DNA from: DATKMK01 sp035541895
GTDB taxonomy: Bacteria > Desulfobacterota > Binatia > HRBIN30 > JACQVA1
Reading direction: 5' to 3'
Length of the DNA stretch: 6,911 nt
NCBI GenBank assembly: GCA_035541895.1
Contig: DATKMK010000006.1
Span: 1 to 6,911 of the forward strand
The notes beneath the pieces were generated by a model, which did not search any database, was not told the DNA's origin, and saw only the letters and a list, made by a program, of their open reading frames with translations. The position numbers and the translations under genes were made by a program. This document shows, one piece after another, positions 6,367 to 6,911 of the stretch. Position 1 is the stretch's first letter, and every line of letters begins with the position of its first letter.

Positions 6367-6449
6367 ACCTCGGTGGCGATCTCTGGGTGCGCGCCGCCGC
6401 CGCGCGCCGTCAGCTTGACGCTAGCCGGGACGACCAGTACCGTCACCGC
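6367..6449. promoter_or_regulatory. Intergenic gap with a possible promoter for the M20 gene
   Basis: This 83-base gap holds TTGACG at 6415-6420 (five of six -35 bases) and, after 17 bases, TACCGT at 6438-6443, a weak -10 (three of six), just 6 bases before the ATG at 6450. The -35-like element overlaps a small perfect inverted repeat, CGTCA-GCT-TGACG (6408-6420). No terminator with a T-run is visible after ecfT, so read-through from the transporter operon is also possible. Confidence 0.25.
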
Positions 6450-6911
6450 ATGTCGGCAAGCAACACTCTCGACGCGGTTCTGGCTCGAATCGACGCGAGC
6501 CAGGCGAAACATCGGGCGGCGCTCGAGGCGCTGATTCGCATTCCCAGCGTCAGCGCCGCCGGATTTCCTGCTTCTGAAGTGCGCCGCTCGGCGGAGGCCA
6601 CGGCTGCGCTGCTCGAAGCGGTCGGCTTGCGCAACGTTCGCCTGCTCGCTGTAAACGGAGGACACCCATACGTCGCCGCCGAGTGGCTCGGCACCGACAA
6701 CGCTCCGACCGTGCTGTTTTACGCCCATCACGACGTCCAGCCTCCCGGTCACCGCGAGCGTTGGAGTTCAGACCCATTCGAGCCGGTCGAGCGCGACGGA
6801 CGGCTGTACGGGCGCGGTAGCGCCGACGATAAAGCCGGCGCCGTGATGCACGCCGCGGCGATCGACGGTTGGCTGGCGGCCACCGGCGCCCTCCCCTGCA
6901 ACGTGAAGGTG
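6450..6911 (+). CDS. M20-family zinc dipeptidase/deacylase, 5' part only
   Basis: An open frame of 154 codons runs from ATG 6450 off the right edge, so it is the N-terminal third or so of a protein that is usually about 450 residues. The family comprises cytoplasmic dinuclear-zinc amidohydrolases (ArgE/DapE/CPG2/dipeptidase group). Near residues 26-34, ALIRIPSVS is the family's opening motif. YAHHDVQP (91-98) supplies the first zinc ligand H93 and the following D95. GRGSADDKAG (121-130) carries the metal-bridging Asp126 and Asp127; Ala replaces the second Gly of the usual DDKG. The YDVQP-like form and WSSDPFEP (105-112) point to the dipeptidase subgroup rather than DapE or ArgE. The second half, with the remaining ligands and lid domain, is outside the window, so substrate and integrity are open. 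No ribosome-binding site is evident; an in-frame GTG at 6387 is a less likely start. Confidence 0.9.
   Translation, partial: MSASNTLDAVLARIDASQAKHRAALEALIRIPSVSAAGFPASEVRRSAEATAALLEAVGLRNVRLLAVNGGHPYVAAEWLGTDNAPTVLFYAHHDVQPPGHRERWSSDPFEPVERDGRLYGRGSADDKAGAVMHAAAIDGWLAATGALPCNVKV

Noticed and set aside
6345..6752. Minus-strand open frame (135 codons) at the ecfT/M20 junction
   Set aside because: It is antisense to the M20 motifs YAHHDVQP and upstream sequence, and has no coherent features.

Overview
The window is GC-rich, with mostly G or C in third codon positions, and is densely packed. It carries six complete protein genes and one gene cut by the right edge, with no gap above about 125 bases. 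No rRNA, tRNA, CRISPR array, insertion sequence or phage gene is visible. The era-der adjacency and the codon bias suggest a high-GC bacterium, perhaps of the deltaproteobacterial/Binatota/Myxococcota/Acidobacteriota range. That placement is an inference from style and was not checked by any search.

Left part (1-3026). A short 5' stretch leads into a gamma-carbonic anhydrase-like hexapeptide-repeat protein on the plus strand (126-641). It converges, with a 10-base gap, on two housekeeping GTPases on the minus strand: era (3026-2100), then der (2103-652). Their stop and start codons overlap as ATGA, so they form a translationally coupled ribosome-assembly pair. A GC-rich hairpin sits in the last codons of the carbonic anhydrase-like gene, at the convergent junction.

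Right part (3027-6911). A 90-base divergent intergenic region with an inverted repeat separates era from a plus-strand cluster that encodes a whole energy-coupling factor (ECF) importer. The cluster has a membrane substrate-binding S component (3117-3902), a single polypeptide holding both ATP-binding cassettes (3911-5581), and the EcfT coupling protein (5581-6366). The genes are 8 bases apart and then overlap by 1 base, as expected of one transcription unit with a dedicated S component. The vitamin or metal substrate cannot be read from the sequence. The S component looks most like the QueT-type group but is longer. After 83 bases comes the 5' part of an M20-family zinc dipeptidase gene, running off the window.

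The window is mostly ordinary core and transport genes. The points that deserve a second look are the orphan ECF importer (unknown substrate, long S component, a non-canonical ABC signature in its second cassette, a Cys in one EcfT coupling motif), the two hairpins at gene junctions, and a recurring TTGAC(C/G) element 35-43 bases before three genes that lack clear ribosome-binding sites.
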